Shown here piece after piece: positions 18,047-26,229 of a DNA stretch of 64,000 bases (position 1 is the first letter of the stretch; the number at the start of each line of letters is the position of its first letter). The stretch is from Flavobacterium crocinum. GTDB taxonomy: Bacteria > Bacteroidota > Bacteroidia > Flavobacteriales > Flavobacteriaceae. Made by a program: the position numbers and the translations under genes. The stretch is taken from positions 1,302,001-1,366,000 of the forward strand of contig NZ_CP029255.1 of assembly GCF_003122385.1 (NCBI RefSeq). Direction: 5' to 3'. The notes below the pieces were generated by a model, which was not told the DNA's origin, made no database searches, and worked only from the letters and a program-made list of their open reading frames with translations.

Positions 18047-18601
18047 ATGCAGAATCAACTCATTATTCTATTTTTATTTTTAGGATTAACTACAATCTTC
18101 GCTCAGGAAAAAGGAAAAATTGTTTTAAATGATTCCTTAAAATCAGAAACTATTGATCCTCTTCGTCCGTCGAAAGCGGCTTTTTATTCGGCAATTTTGC
18201 CAGGATTAGGTCAGGTTTACAATAAGAAATACTGGAAAGTACCTTTAGTTTACGGAGCAATTGGTACCAGTACGTATTTGTATATTGACAATCAGAAGAA
18301 ATACCATTTGTATCGGGACGAATACAAAAACAGACTGGAAGGCCTTCCAAGTAAAAATCCAAGTCTGGCTGAATTAGACGAAAATCGATTACTCAGAATT
18401 CAAAAAGGATATCAAAGAAATAGGGATTTGTCTTCATTATTTATGGTTGGTTTTTATATCCTAAATATTATTGATGCGAATATTGATGCAGCCTTATCTC
18501 AATTTAATGTGGATGAAAATCTGGCATTTAAACCTGCTGTTATCAAAAACGATATCACATTAAAGAATGATTTTGGACTTGCTCTGAATTATTCGTTTTA
18601 A
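18047..18601 (+). CDS. DUF5683-type protein, predicted exported or membrane-associated
   Basis: 184 residues with a signal peptide (MQNQLIILFLFLGLTTIFAQ). The central region PSKAAFYSAILPGLGQVYNK, then KYWKVPLVYGA and YLYIDNQKKYHLYRDEY, is the recognisable core of the Bacteroidota DUF5683 family, followed by a hydrophobic stretch (SLFMVGFYILNIIDANIDA). The family has no established function; members often sit near ParB or cell-envelope genes, which is not the case here. It stands alone between mfd and a decayed FecR gene. Confidence 0.85.
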   Translation: MQNQLIILFLFLGLTTIFAQEKGKIVLNDSLKSETIDPLRPSKAAFYSAILPGLGQVYNKKYWKVPLVYGAIGTSTYLYIDNQKKYHLYRDEYKNRLEGLPSKNPSLAELDENRLLRIQKGYQRNRDLSSLFMVGFYILNIIDANIDAALSQFNVDENLAFKPAVIKNDITLKNDFGLALNYSF

Positions 18602-18607
18602 GTTTTT

Positions 18608-18662
18608 TTCCGCCACGAATTCACGAATGATTTAAATTATAATTCGTGAATTCGTAGCGGAA
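18608..18662. repeat. Inverted repeat after the DUF5683 gene
   Basis: Arms 18608-18628 and 18642-18662 (21 bp, one mismatch) enclose 13 AT-rich bases. The core CCACGAATTCACGAAT resembles the repeat at 17868-17949. It lies between the convergent DUF5683 gene and FecR remnant and can serve as a terminator for both. Confidence 0.65.
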
Positions 18663-18674
18663 TAACTTAGTAAT

Positions 18675-19384
18675 TTATAATTTTTTCAATCCCTTTAATT
18701 CTAAAGGAGGATGCTTTTTGTCTTTGGCTACATCAAAAAAAGCTTCTCCATCCAAATAAACCTGACGATTTTCGCCAGCAATAAATTTTACAGGATATTT
18801 CAAAGTAGTTCCGGAATTTAAATGAACCATAGTCCCGTCAGATAATTCTAAACGAAATTTTTTGCCGTACGGAATTTTAAGCGTGTTGTAAACTAATTTA
18901 TCAGAATTGGTTTCTTTTTCATAAACCAATTTATCACCGTTTTGATTTCCTATGACATTTCCATTTTTATCCTGAACCTGAACTTTACCATTTTCAGAAA
19001 TAATCTGTACCGTTCCGTCTTCCATTTGTAAAACAATATCAGTGCTTTTAAAATCGAAAGGAACTTCAGCTGGTTTAAGGAAAACTTGTTTATAGGCAAA
19101 GCCAATACCAAGCAGTACTAAAAATGACGCAGCAATAGAAATGTACTTTCTGCGATTCGATTTCTTAGGTTGCAGTTCGATTACAGTTTCTTGTTCTTTA
19201 GCAGTGGACAGAATACTATCAAAAATAGAATCCGCTTTTTGAGCTTCCATTTTTGGCATTTCGTTTAGAAGTTTTTGCACCTCTTCTACAGTCGGAAAAT
19301 CGTCTGTCAATTTGTTTTCACGGCAGTACATTGATTGAGAATAAACTTTTGTAAAAGCGTTTTTATTTCAGAATTTGAATTCAT
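18675..19384 (-). pseudogene. FecR-family anti-sigma factor, degenerate
   Basis: Remnant of an inner-membrane FecR-type regulator. The original ATG appears to be at 19384: that frame reads MNSNSEIKTLLQKFILNQCT, then leaves frame near 19331, where the second frame continues ENKLTDDFPTVEEVQKLL. About ten codons expected between them are missing, so a small deletion with frameshift is inferred. The remaining 200 codons hold the transmembrane helix (ISIAASFLVLLGIGFAY) and the FecR core (HLNSGTTLKYPVKF, VYLDGEAFFDVAKDKKHP), then stop where about 150 C-terminal residues should follow. The cognate sigma gene upstream is also broken and no SusC/SusD-like partner is present. Confidence 0.8.
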
Positions 19385-19625
19385 TAAAGAATGTTTTTTA
19401 GGTTCTGTGTTTAGATAATACAGTTGAATGGAAGTGGAGTACTACTCAAACGTTATAAATTTTTAAATTTTAGCATTTGAGAAGTTTTATGATGTTGATT
19501 TTTAGTGTTTTTAAAAATAGTATTTCTTTGAGAAATAGTAATTAAATGCAATTTTGCCCTCCTGAGAAACGAAGGATTACACAAGAAATTCCTCAACTTG
19601 AATATAAAAATGATTTTTTGGGCGA

Positions 19626-19736
19626 GACAGCATTAGGGAAAGGGGCCAATTATCTTTGTCTTTATTCGCCCCTTTCCCTAATGCTGTCGGGCTGTCCGCG
19701 CTACTTCGGTAGCTTGCTCCCATCCCTCTCGCGGGC
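19626..19736. repeat. Compound hairpin element between the FecR and sigma remnants
   Basis: A perfect 21-bp inverted repeat (19626-19646 with 19668-19688, containing CATTAGGGAAAGGGG) is followed by a GC-rich tail (19689-19736) running GGGCTGTCCGCGCTACTTCG to CCCATCCCTCTCGCGGGC. The tail has the layout of the modular elements at 12339 and 42895 (similar ends, own small palindrome CTACTTCGGTAG) and may be a distant relative. An open frame of 92 codons across it is not considered a gene. Confidence 0.65.
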
Positions 19737-19810
19737 AAACGGACTTAATTACAATTCTGTTTTTTCATTTTTACAAAACAGGAATCGAACCTGCAATTGT
19801 AAAAAAAAAA

Positions 19811-19872
19811 TAGTCACAGATTAAAGAATTTCCACAGATTGAAATCCATTTAATCTTTTTAATCTGTGGCTA
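19811..19872. repeat. Inverted repeat downstream of the sigma remnant
   Basis: TAGTCACAGATTAAA (19811-19825) pairs with TTTAATCTGTGGCTA (19858-19872) with one mismatch. Internal CCACAGATT copies suggest a nested repeat. Positioned as a terminator for the former sigma factor gene. Confidence 0.55.
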
Positions 19873-19920
19873 AAAAAAATCAAATTATAATCAAAAAAAA
19901 AATCACTCCGAAGAGTGATT

Positions 19921-20500
19921 TTAATGGTCATTATTGTGGTTTTGGTTAGATAATTTCATCGTGAAGTTGAAAAAAACCGCGCATCGATTCGAGCGCTTTA
20001 CTCATTTGATTCCGGACTGTATTTATCGATATTCCGAGTTCATTACTTATTTCTTCATAGCTCATTCCTTTTTTCCGTGACATCTTAAAAATCTGCCGTC
20101 GCTTAGGAGGGAGTTATTTTATAGCCTGTTTTTGGAGTTTTTTGCAATCGGCTTCGCGAATGGCGTAATCTCCGTATTCATGTGTTTTCTGACTTTCGTA
20201 GAAAACGGCTTCTTTCAATATAATTTCGTTTGCGGCTTTGTTCAAAACATTAAAAGCCTGATTTCTGGCAATGGTAAAAATATAAGCCTTAAACGACTGT
20301 TCTATATTTAAACTTGCGGTTGAGCCGGACTTTCATAAAAACATTCTGTACATTCTCTTCTGCTGCCTCTTTTGATTTTAGAAGAACCATAAATATCCTG
20401 GTGGTATAAATCAAAAGTTGGCGAAAAGCTTTTTCGTTTCCATTTCTGAGTTCACTTACAATAATTTTTCACTATGGTTGGCCGCTTCTAACAATTTAAT
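19921..20500 (-). pseudogene. ECF-type RNA polymerase sigma factor, degenerate
   Basis: Across three frames the minus strand encodes a recognisable SusC/FecR-type ECF sigma factor: SELRNGNEKAFRQLL (region 2 start), EAAEENVQNVFMKV (region 2.4 area), SFKAYIFTIARNQAFNVLNK, and region 4 LPPKRRQIFKMSR with MSYEEISNELGISINTVRNQ. At least three lesions are visible: a frameshift near 20465 in an A-run, a frameshift near 20312, and an in-frame TAA at 20114-20116 where LPPKRR is normally preceded by glutamine (CAA to TAA). No ATG fits the N-terminus. The product cannot be made intact. It lies upstream of the FecR remnant in the classic sigma/anti-sigma order. Confidence 0.85.
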
Positions 20501-20800
20501 TTGCGTTTATTTAATTCCAGTGGTATTAAACTATCAAATGCGAAGTCTGATGTCTGACTTCTTCGCAAATATATAAAAATATTATTCGCAACAAATTATA
20601 TACAAAAAAACTTAATTCGGATTTTTTGTTAGTTTTTTAAAGAAAGATATAAAATGTGGTGCAAAGTGGCTTTCTTACAAGTAAGTGTCATATTGACGCT
20701 TTTCGGAAATAAAATTTATTTAAGAATTTGACTTTTGAGAATATTCTTATCTGAGAAGAATGAAATTTGAGTTGTAGATACTGTTTTTTACTCAAAAAAA
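20501..20800. other. Intergenic region, nothing recognised
   Basis: AT-rich DNA between the sigma remnant and the ACT protein's terminator. It would have held the promoter of the sigma gene; no intact coding or RNA feature is visible. Confidence 0.4.
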
Positions 20801-20833
20801 ATCCTTTTATCTCTTAGAAAAAGATAAAAGGAT
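20801..20833 (-). terminator. Terminator of the ACT-domain protein gene
   Basis: ATCCTTTTATCT (20801-20812) pairs with AGATAAAAGGAT (20822-20833); an A-run to the left gives the U-tract for minus-strand transcription. Confidence 0.8.
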
Positions 20834-20877
20834 TATATGAAAAGGAATCAATAAATGATTCGAATTTGTATTCTGAA

Positions 20878-21534
20878 TTAGTTTTTCAAGTCTTTAATTA
20901 CTTTAAAAGCAACATCAACCTGATCTTCCCCAACAAGAATTGTAAACTCGTTTGAAGTCGAAATTACTTCATTAATAATAATTCCTTCCCAAGCCAAACG
21001 CTGGAAAATGAAGTAATAAATACCAGGAACTACAATGTTTTCTTTTGGTAATTTTACCGTAATCGAAGCTAAATTATCTAGTTTCTGAATTAGCTTTTCT
21101 CTCATAAAGTGTTTCTCAACTAAGTGATTAACACTACTACTGACAACGATATTGGTTTCGTTTACACCACGGGATGAGGTATAAAAAATATCAGATAAAG
21201 CATTAATATCAGAAATTAAATCTGCCTGTTTGTTTAGAACAGTTTCAGAAGCGGCAAAAGTGTAATCTGTAAGTTCAGAACGAACCGTAATCTCGCCAAT
21301 ATTTTTGATTACTTTATTGATTTTGTGGTTCAGTTTAAAATCCAGTTCTTCTGTAAGTCGTTTTAAAGACATTACAACAGCGCCTTGTTTTACTTCTTTG
21401 CCAAACTCACTTTCCAGTTCGGTCATAATATTTCGCGAAAGTGAAGTCAGGTTGATAATTCCGAGTGAGAGGGCATTTAATAAAAATGGTTTTGTTTTAA
21501 TGTAGTTTTCTACAATAGAAGAAACAGTTTTCAT
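20878..21534 (-). CDS. ACT-domain-like regulatory protein (often annotated as aspartate kinase)
   Basis: 218 residues. The C-terminal 70 residues (LASITVKLPKENIVVPGIYY onward, with NEVISTSNEFTILVGEDQVD) resemble the ACT ligand-binding repeats of aspartokinase, and the N-terminal ~100 residues look like a small helical, possibly winged-helix domain (GIINLTSLSRNIMTELESEF). There is no kinase domain, so the common label aspartate kinase is misleading. Ligand and target are unknown; an amino-acid-responsive regulator is an inference. The gene is preceded by a run of 20 A's only 4 nt before the ATG. Confidence 0.75.
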   Translation of the reverse strand: MKTVSSIVENYIKTKPFLLNALSLGIINLTSLSRNIMTELESEFGKEVKQGAVVMSLKRLTEELDFKLNHKINKVIKNIGEITVRSELTDYTFAASETVLNKQADLISDINALSDIFYTSSRGVNETNIVVSSSVNHLVEKHFMREKLIQKLDNLASITVKLPKENIVVPGIYYFIFQRLAWEGIIINEVISTSNEFTILVGEDQVDVAFKVIKDLKN

Positions 21535-21538
21535 AATC

Positions 21539-21558
21539 TTTTTTTTTTTTTTTTTTTT
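21539..21558 (-). repeat. Poly-A tract of 20 nt in the leader of the ACT-domain gene
   Basis: Twenty consecutive A's on the coding strand followed by GATT and the ATG. It is by far the longest homopolymer noticed in the window and lies where a ribosome would bind. Length variation by slippage could change translation. Confidence 0.85.
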
Positions 21559-21658
21559 GTATTCGGTTGGTTGTTAATTTAACATTGCGATGTTATAAAT
21601 CTCTGCAAATATAAATAAAAAAAACAAATTGTTACAATTATAACAATAAAAAATTATG

Positions 21659-22030
21659 TTAAAAGTGATAAAAAGCGTCGGTAAGATGTTCAATTGCAAA
21701 TGATTCCCCATTTTTATGGATCGCAATGATGTCAAAACGGACTTCTAAATCTTCAGTAAAATCCTTTTCCCTATCGTTTATGTAGGCATTTACTGCTTTA
21801 ATAAGTAATTGAATTTTTTTGGACTTTACAAAATCCTGTGGAGAACCAAAATCCAAACTCGAACGTGTTTTAACTTCTACAATTGCTAAAACTGCATCTT
21901 TTTGAGCTATTATATCTATTTCGGCTTTCTGGATAACAAAGTTTCGCTCCAAAATCGAATAGCCATTTTCTTCAAGATACGCTGCTGCAAGATCTTCTCC
22001 TAATTTTCCCAGTTCATTGTGTTTTGCCAT
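21659..22030 (-). CDS. YraN family protein (UPF0102), endonuclease-like
   Basis: 123 residues, normal family length. It contains the restriction-endonuclease-like core: GKLGEDLAAAYLEENGY at the N-terminus, then EIDIIAQKD with the catalytic aspartate and VEVKTRSS with the E-x-K pair. These fit a PD-(D/E)XK nuclease fold, although the biological role is not established. No signal peptide. It lies between the ACT-domain gene and an LD-carboxypeptidase gene on the same strand, but spacers of 124 and 145 bp, the latter with a hairpin, argue against a tight operon. Confidence 0.92.
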   Translation of the reverse strand: MAKHNELGKLGEDLAAAYLEENGYSILERNFVIQKAEIDIIAQKDAVLAIVEVKTRSSLDFGSPQDFVKSKKIQLLIKAVNAYINDREKDFTEDLEVRFDIIAIHKNGESFAIEHLTDAFYHF

Positions 22031-22080
22031 AGGTTTTGTTGTTTCAAGTTTCAGGTTTCAGGTTTTCTGTATGTAAAAAA

Positions 22081-22118
22081 GCAAAGCCGCAAAGTGTTGT
22101 TAAACTTTGCGGCTTTGC
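22081..22118. repeat. Hairpin repeat (GCAAAGCCGCAAAGT)
   Basis: Perfect 15-bp stem (22081-22095 with 22104-22118) and 8-nt loop. To its left lie short direct repeats (GTTTCAAGTTTCAGGTTTCA at 22050-22069). A related element with the same CGCAAAG words lies at 55534-55604. Probably works as the terminator of the LD-carboxypeptidase gene. Confidence 0.7.
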
Positions 22119-22175
22119 GTCTCTGCGAGATTTTTATGTGGTATTTAAGCCTTTTAGAAAAAAAAATGTTAAAAA

Positions 22176-23180
22176 CTATTTTTTAAACGTTAATGTACTT
22201 CCTGTTGCAGTTACTTCCATTGTAACGATATTTCCCATAACCAGAGCCCTGTTGTCTCTAATATGTCCTGCCGGGAAATTGAAAATTACCGGAATGTTAT
22301 ATTTTTTGGTTACATCGTCAATAATTTCCAGTGCATTTTTACCCCAAGGAACTTCATTGTCTTTCATACTGGTCATTCCTCCAATAATAATTCCTTTTAG
22401 GTTTTCGATGCATCCATTTCGTCTTAAATTCATCATCATACGGTCGATATGATACAGATATTCATCCAAATCTTCGATAAATAAAATTTTATCTCTACAG
22501 TCAATCGCAGAAGGAGAACCTAATAAACTGTATAAAATAGATAAATTACCTCCTACTAATTCTCCGGTTGCACGCCCCAAACGATTCATAGGAGTTGGAC
22601 TAATAGAATACGAAATAGGTTCGCCAAACAAACTTGCTTTTAAGGAACTCACAGCATCTGGAGTTGCTCTTGGAACTGTTACAGGCATAATTCCGTGAAT
22701 AGATTTGTAGCCCATCGTATTTAAATGGTTGTGCATAACCGTAACGTCGCTGAAACCAATAATCCATTTTGGATGCTGTTTGAATTTGGTAAAATCCAGC
22801 AAATCTAACATTCTAACCGTTCCATATCCTCCTCGAACGCACCAGATCGCTTTAATATTTGGATTGTCCATTTGTTTTTGAAAATCGGCAGCTCTTTGTT
22901 CATCTGTTCCTGCTAATTGATGATAATCTAAACCAATTGTGCTTCCAATTACGGCTTCTAAACCCCAGCTGTGCAATAAATCTATAGTTGGTTTTAAGTT
23001 ATCGTCGATATTTTTTCTGGCTGTTGCTAAAAGTGCTACAGTATCTCCTTTTTGTAAATAGGGTGGTGTTATCATGTTTTGTTGAGATTGACAAGTGAAT
23101 GACTGAAAAGCAAAAATAAGAAATGCGACTTTATAAAGGTTAAAGTGTTTTTTGAAGTAGTGAAAGCTTTTTCTGTTCAT
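22176..23180 (-). CDS. S66 family LD-carboxypeptidase (LdcA-like), lipoprotein signal
   Basis: 334 residues. It cleaves the L-D bond of murein tetrapeptides in cell-wall recycling. The S66 core is visible: PPYLQKGDTVALLATARK, AIWCVRGGYGTVRMLDLLD, the serine nucleophile in IIGFSDVT, and GELVGGNLSILYSLLG with a glutamate and histidine toward the C-terminus (FPAGHIRDN). The first ~33 residues form a hydrophobic segment ending in FQSFTCQSQQ, a plausible lipobox, so the enzyme may face the periplasm, unlike cytoplasmic E. coli LdcA. An internal ATG before ITPPYLQ would give a cytoplasmic form. Confidence 0.92.
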   Translation of the reverse strand: MNRKSFHYFKKHFNLYKVAFLIFAFQSFTCQSQQNMITPPYLQKGDTVALLATARKNIDDNLKPTIDLLHSWGLEAVIGSTIGLDYHQLAGTDEQRAADFQKQMDNPNIKAIWCVRGGYGTVRMLDLLDFTKFKQHPKWIIGFSDVTVMHNHLNTMGYKSIHGIMPVTVPRATPDAVSSLKASLFGEPISYSISPTPMNRLGRATGELVGGNLSILYSLLGSPSAIDCRDKILFIEDLDEYLYHIDRMMMNLRRNGCIENLKGIIIGGMTSMKDNEVPWGKNALEIIDDVTKKYNIPVIFNFPAGHIRDNRALVMGNIVTMEVTATGSTLTFKK

Positions 23181-23222
23181 TTTTCTTTTTGCTTAAAATT
23201 ATAAATTATTTTAATTCCGGTT

Positions 23223-24314
23223 TTAATAAAACGGAGCACATCCATGTTTAGTTTCTAATTCTTTTAAAATTACAATTAATCCTTCATCTGCTTTTTCAGA
23301 TTGTATGTTGGCAAAAAGAATAAAAGCTTTGTTTGTGGCTTTACAAATATACACTTTGGTTAAAAATGTTCCGGGATTTCCGTTATGAAATGAATATTGT
23401 TGCTCATTATTTTTGCTAAGTTCTGAATACCAGCCAAACGAAAATTCCGGCAGACCCAAATGCATATAATTAAATTCTTCTTCGGTAAACAATTTTGATT
23501 TTCCTTGTAAGCCCTGAAGCTGCATTTGGATAAATTTACAAAAGTCAGGTAAGTTTGCATTGATATTTCCGGCTGACGAAAGCCAGTTTAATTTATAATT
23601 TAAAGCTGGTTTTTCGGGAATCAGATTTTCGTCGTGACCCCAGGTTTGGTTTTTGTTTTTTAAATTCGGCTGACCAAATTCAAAGTCAATATTCAGATTT
23701 TTTCCTAATTCCTGTATTAAGGTTTCGTATGTTTTTCCAGTCGCTTTTTCAAGCATTAATCCGGCTGCTACGTAACTAGGATTAGAACCATAAACATCTT
23801 GTTTTTCTGAAATAGAAGAAGTTTTTGCGAAAAACCATTTCATAAACTCGTAACGTTGTTCAGGGTTTGTTCCTTTTATTTCTTTTTGGGTTGGAGTTTT
23901 ATTTCCATATGACCAAGTTGGCATATGCGCTCTAAACGTTATAAAATCTCTTAAAGTGAAATTGTAATAATTGGAATTGCTTCCAGCTTTTAATTCTGGG
24001 TATAAATCAAAAAATTTAGTTTCCCATTTTAGTTTTCCCTCTTTAACCAAAACTGCAACTAAATAGGCTGTAACGGTTTTAGTAATAGAACCTAGTCTGA
24101 ATCGATCTGATAATTCGGCCTTTAAGTTACTATTGATTTTTTTATATCCTAAAGCATTTATTTCTAAAATAGAATCAGAAGAAACTATGGCGTATGCTAT
24201 TTCTGGAATATTATACTTTACTCTAATACTGTCGACAAATTGGCTGTTTTTCTGAGAATAACAAAGTGTGTTGTAGTTTAAGAATAGTATAAATATCGAA
24301 AGGATTTTTTTCAT
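23223..24314 (-). CDS. Serine hydrolase of the beta-lactamase/class C family
   Basis: 363 residues with a signal peptide (MKKILSIFILFLNYNTLCYS). The S-x-x-K motif is SITK (in RLGSITKTVTAYL, about residue 76), a Y-x-N-like motif appears as YGSNPSY, and HNGNPG replaces the K-T-G box. This pattern fits the broad family of AmpC-like esterases and penicillin-binding hydrolases; a true beta-lactamase role cannot be claimed. Its stop lies 42 bp upstream of the LD-carboxypeptidase, so the two may be co-transcribed and act on peptidoglycan in the periplasm. Confidence 0.88.
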   Translation of the reverse strand: MKKILSIFILFLNYNTLCYSQKNSQFVDSIRVKYNIPEIAYAIVSSDSILEINALGYKKINSNLKAELSDRFRLGSITKTVTAYLVAVLVKEGKLKWETKFFDLYPELKAGSNSNYYNFTLRDFITFRAHMPTWSYGNKTPTQKEIKGTNPEQRYEFMKWFFAKTSSISEKQDVYGSNPSYVAAGLMLEKATGKTYETLIQELGKNLNIDFEFGQPNLKNKNQTWGHDENLIPEKPALNYKLNWLSSAGNINANLPDFCKFIQMQLQGLQGKSKLFTEEEFNYMHLGLPEFSFGWYSELSKNNEQQYSFHNGNPGTFLTKVYICKATNKAFILFANIQSEKADEGLIVILKELETKHGCAPFY

Positions 24315-24449
24315 TTTCTAAATGGCAAATTGAGCCAGCAAGTTACATGAGAATTTGAATATAAAAAAAGGAAGTGCAAAATAAATATTTAGAAAATTCT
24401 TACAAATAAATCAATTTTTTATACATTAGATTTTTATTTAAGTAGAACT

Positions 24450-25550
24450 ATGCGCCTTACAACTTTAATTTTTGGTTTTTTTATTTTTTTTAGTAATTGT
24501 TCAAATTCGCAACCTAAAAAATACAAAATACATACCGTTGCATTTTACAATTTTGAAAATTTATATGACATTGTAGATGATGATTTTACAAATGATGATG
24601 AATGGACTCCAAATGGCACACAGCATTGGACAAAACAAAAATATGAGCAAAAGTTGAAAAACTTAGCAAGAGTAATTTCTGAAATTGGAACACCAGAAAA
24701 TTCAAATGCCCCAGTTTTATTAGGTTGTGCTGAAGTAGAAAATAGAGATGTTTTAGAAGATTTAATCAAAGAACCAAAATTACAGCAATTCGATTTCGGA
24801 ATCATTCATTTTGATTCACCCGATAAACGCGGTATCGATGTAGCATTGCTTTATCAGAAAAAGTACTTTCGTCCAACTTCTTTTTCTAATATTCCATTAA
24901 TCATTTACAAAAAGAATAGTATCAAAAAAGAAGAACAATCGGAAATTGAAGATGATGAACTTGAAATTAAAAAAGAAAACAACAACCGTGTTTTTACTCG
25001 AGATCAGCTTTTGGTTTCGGGTTTTTTAGAAAACGAAGAAATACATATTATTGTCAATCATTGGCCGTCCCGATCGGGTGGAGAAAAAGTCACGACCTCG
25101 TTTAGGGAAGCAGCAGGAAAACTAAACCGAAAAATTATCGATTCTTTACAGCAGATAAATCCGCAAGCAAAAGTAATGACCTTGGGAGATTTTAACGACG
25201 GACCGATTAATACCAGTATAAAAACAGCTTTGGGAGCAAAAGGGAAAAAAGCTGAAGTTTCAGAATTTGGTGTTTTTAATCCGTTTGAAGAATTGGTGAA
25301 TAAAGGGTTGGGAACAATCGCCTTTAGGGATTCCTGGAATATTTTCGATCAAATTATCATGACAGAATCTCTAATAAAATCGGATTTTACAACTTTTACT
25401 TTTTGGAAAGCAGGGATTTTTACTAAACCTTATCTTATTCAAAATTCGGGACAGTATAAAGGTTATCCGTTGCGAAATACATTAACAGAAGCAGGTTTTA
25501 GTGATCATTTTCCGGTTTATATATATATGATAAAAGAAATTGGACAGTAG
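24450..25550 (+). CDS. Exported endonuclease/exonuclease/phosphatase-family protein
   Basis: 366 residues, likely a lipoprotein (MRLTTLIFGFFIFFSNCSNS, cysteine near 17). EEP-fold motifs are present: FYNFENLYD at the start of the domain, GCAEVENRDVLEDL with the metal-binding glutamate, HWPSRSGG, LGDFNDGP with the catalytic D and N, and FSDHFPVY with the terminal D-H pair. This is the flavobacterial 'endonuclease' branch; substrate could be extracellular DNA or a phosphodiester. The stop codon TAG lies inside an inverted-repeat element, so the extreme C-terminus is set by that repeat. Confidence 0.9.
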   Translation: MRLTTLIFGFFIFFSNCSNSQPKKYKIHTVAFYNFENLYDIVDDDFTNDDEWTPNGTQHWTKQKYEQKLKNLARVISEIGTPENSNAPVLLGCAEVENRDVLEDLIKEPKLQQFDFGIIHFDSPDKRGIDVALLYQKKYFRPTSFSNIPLIIYKKNSIKKEEQSEIEDDELEIKKENNNRVFTRDQLLVSGFLENEEIHIIVNHWPSRSGGEKVTTSFREAAGKLNRKIIDSLQQINPQAKVMTLGDFNDGPINTSIKTALGAKGKKAEVSEFGVFNPFEELVNKGLGTIAFRDSWNIFDQIIMTESLIKSDFTTFTFWKAGIFTKPYLIQNSGQYKGYPLRNTLTEAGFSDHFPVYIYMIKEIGQ

Positions 25551-25626
25551 AGACGCACCGCAGTGCGTCTAACTTTTTTTTGAAATGAAATTAGAAACCT
25601 AAAGACGCACTGCAGTGCGTCTCTAC
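25547..25626. repeat. Pair of inverted GTAGAGACGCAC palindromes
   Basis: Two 24-bp units in opposite orientation (25547-25570 and 25603-25626) differ at one base and flank 32 bp. Each unit contains the palindrome AGACGCACTGCAGTGCGTCT (imperfect in the first copy). The outer ends GTAGAGACGC and GCGTCTCTAC also pair. Typical of mobile palindromic repeats in Flavobacteriia. Confidence 0.8.
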
Positions 25627-25667
25627 AAATTCACTACCTTAGCTTTTCACAATTTAGAATTAAAAAA

Positions 25668-26207
25668 ATGGCTATAGCAAAACCTTTCAACTTAACTAAA
25701 TGGATTGACGAAAACCGTCATTTATTAAAACCGCCAGTTGGAAATAAAAATCTTTACGTAGATTCTGGTGATTATATCGTAATGATTGTGGCGGGACCAA
25801 ATGCAAGAAAAGATTATCATTATAACGAAACCGAAGAACTTTTTTATCAATTAGAAGGCAGTATAAAAGTAGTAATTCAGGAAGATGGTGAGCGAAAGGA
25901 AATGGAATTAAATGCAGGCGATATGTACTTGCATCCAGCAAAAGTGCCACATTCTCCTGTTCGTTCAGCAGGTTCTATCGGATTGGTAATTGAACGTAAA
26001 CGTGCCGGACAAGGTTTTACCGATGGCTTACTTTGGCATTGTGACAATTGCAATCACAAACTTTATGAAGTATATTTTGAACTGCACAATATAGAGAAAG
26101 ATTTCTTACCTCATTTTGAGCATTTTTACAATTCAGAAGAATTGAGAACGTGTGATAACTGCGGCACTGTAATGGAAACTGATCCGAGATTTGTGGCTAA
26201 GAAATAA
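25668..26207 (+). CDS. nbaC: 3-hydroxyanthranilate 3,4-dioxygenase
   Basis: 179 residues. Cytoplasmic iron enzyme of the kynurenine pathway, which opens the ring of 3-hydroxyanthranilate on the way to quinolinate and NAD or to full degradation of tryptophan. Cupin iron ligands are visible in DYHYNETEELFYQLEG (H, E) and HPAKVPHSP (H). A C-terminal rubredoxin-like metal site is formed by CDNCNHK and CDNCGTVMETDPRFV, as in bacterial family members. Length is normal. No other kynurenine gene is in the window, and a strong terminator follows, so it is transcribed alone or with the upstream gene. Confidence 0.95.
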   Translation: MAIAKPFNLTKWIDENRHLLKPPVGNKNLYVDSGDYIVMIVAGPNARKDYHYNETEELFYQLEGSIKVVIQEDGERKEMELNAGDMYLHPAKVPHSPVRSAGSIGLVIERKRAGQGFTDGLLWHCDNCNHKLYEVYFELHNIEKDFLPHFEHFYNSEELRTCDNCGTVMETDPRFVAKK

Positions 26208-26229
26208 ATTAAATTTAATTTTAGATATC

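Noticed and set aside
17868..18083. 71-codon frame after mfd
   Set aside because: It begins in the inverted repeat and overlaps the DUF5683 start; no recognisable protein features.
19546..19824. 92-codon open frame on the plus strand between the sigma and FecR remnants
   Set aside because: It runs through the palindromic repeat and its stems; the product (rich in S, L, P, C) looks like translated repeat and no promoter or family match is seen.
22036..22452. 138-codon plus-strand frame overlapping the LD-carboxypeptidase gene end
   Set aside because: It starts in the hairpin repeat and continues antisense to a well-supported gene; composition is that of a shadow frame.
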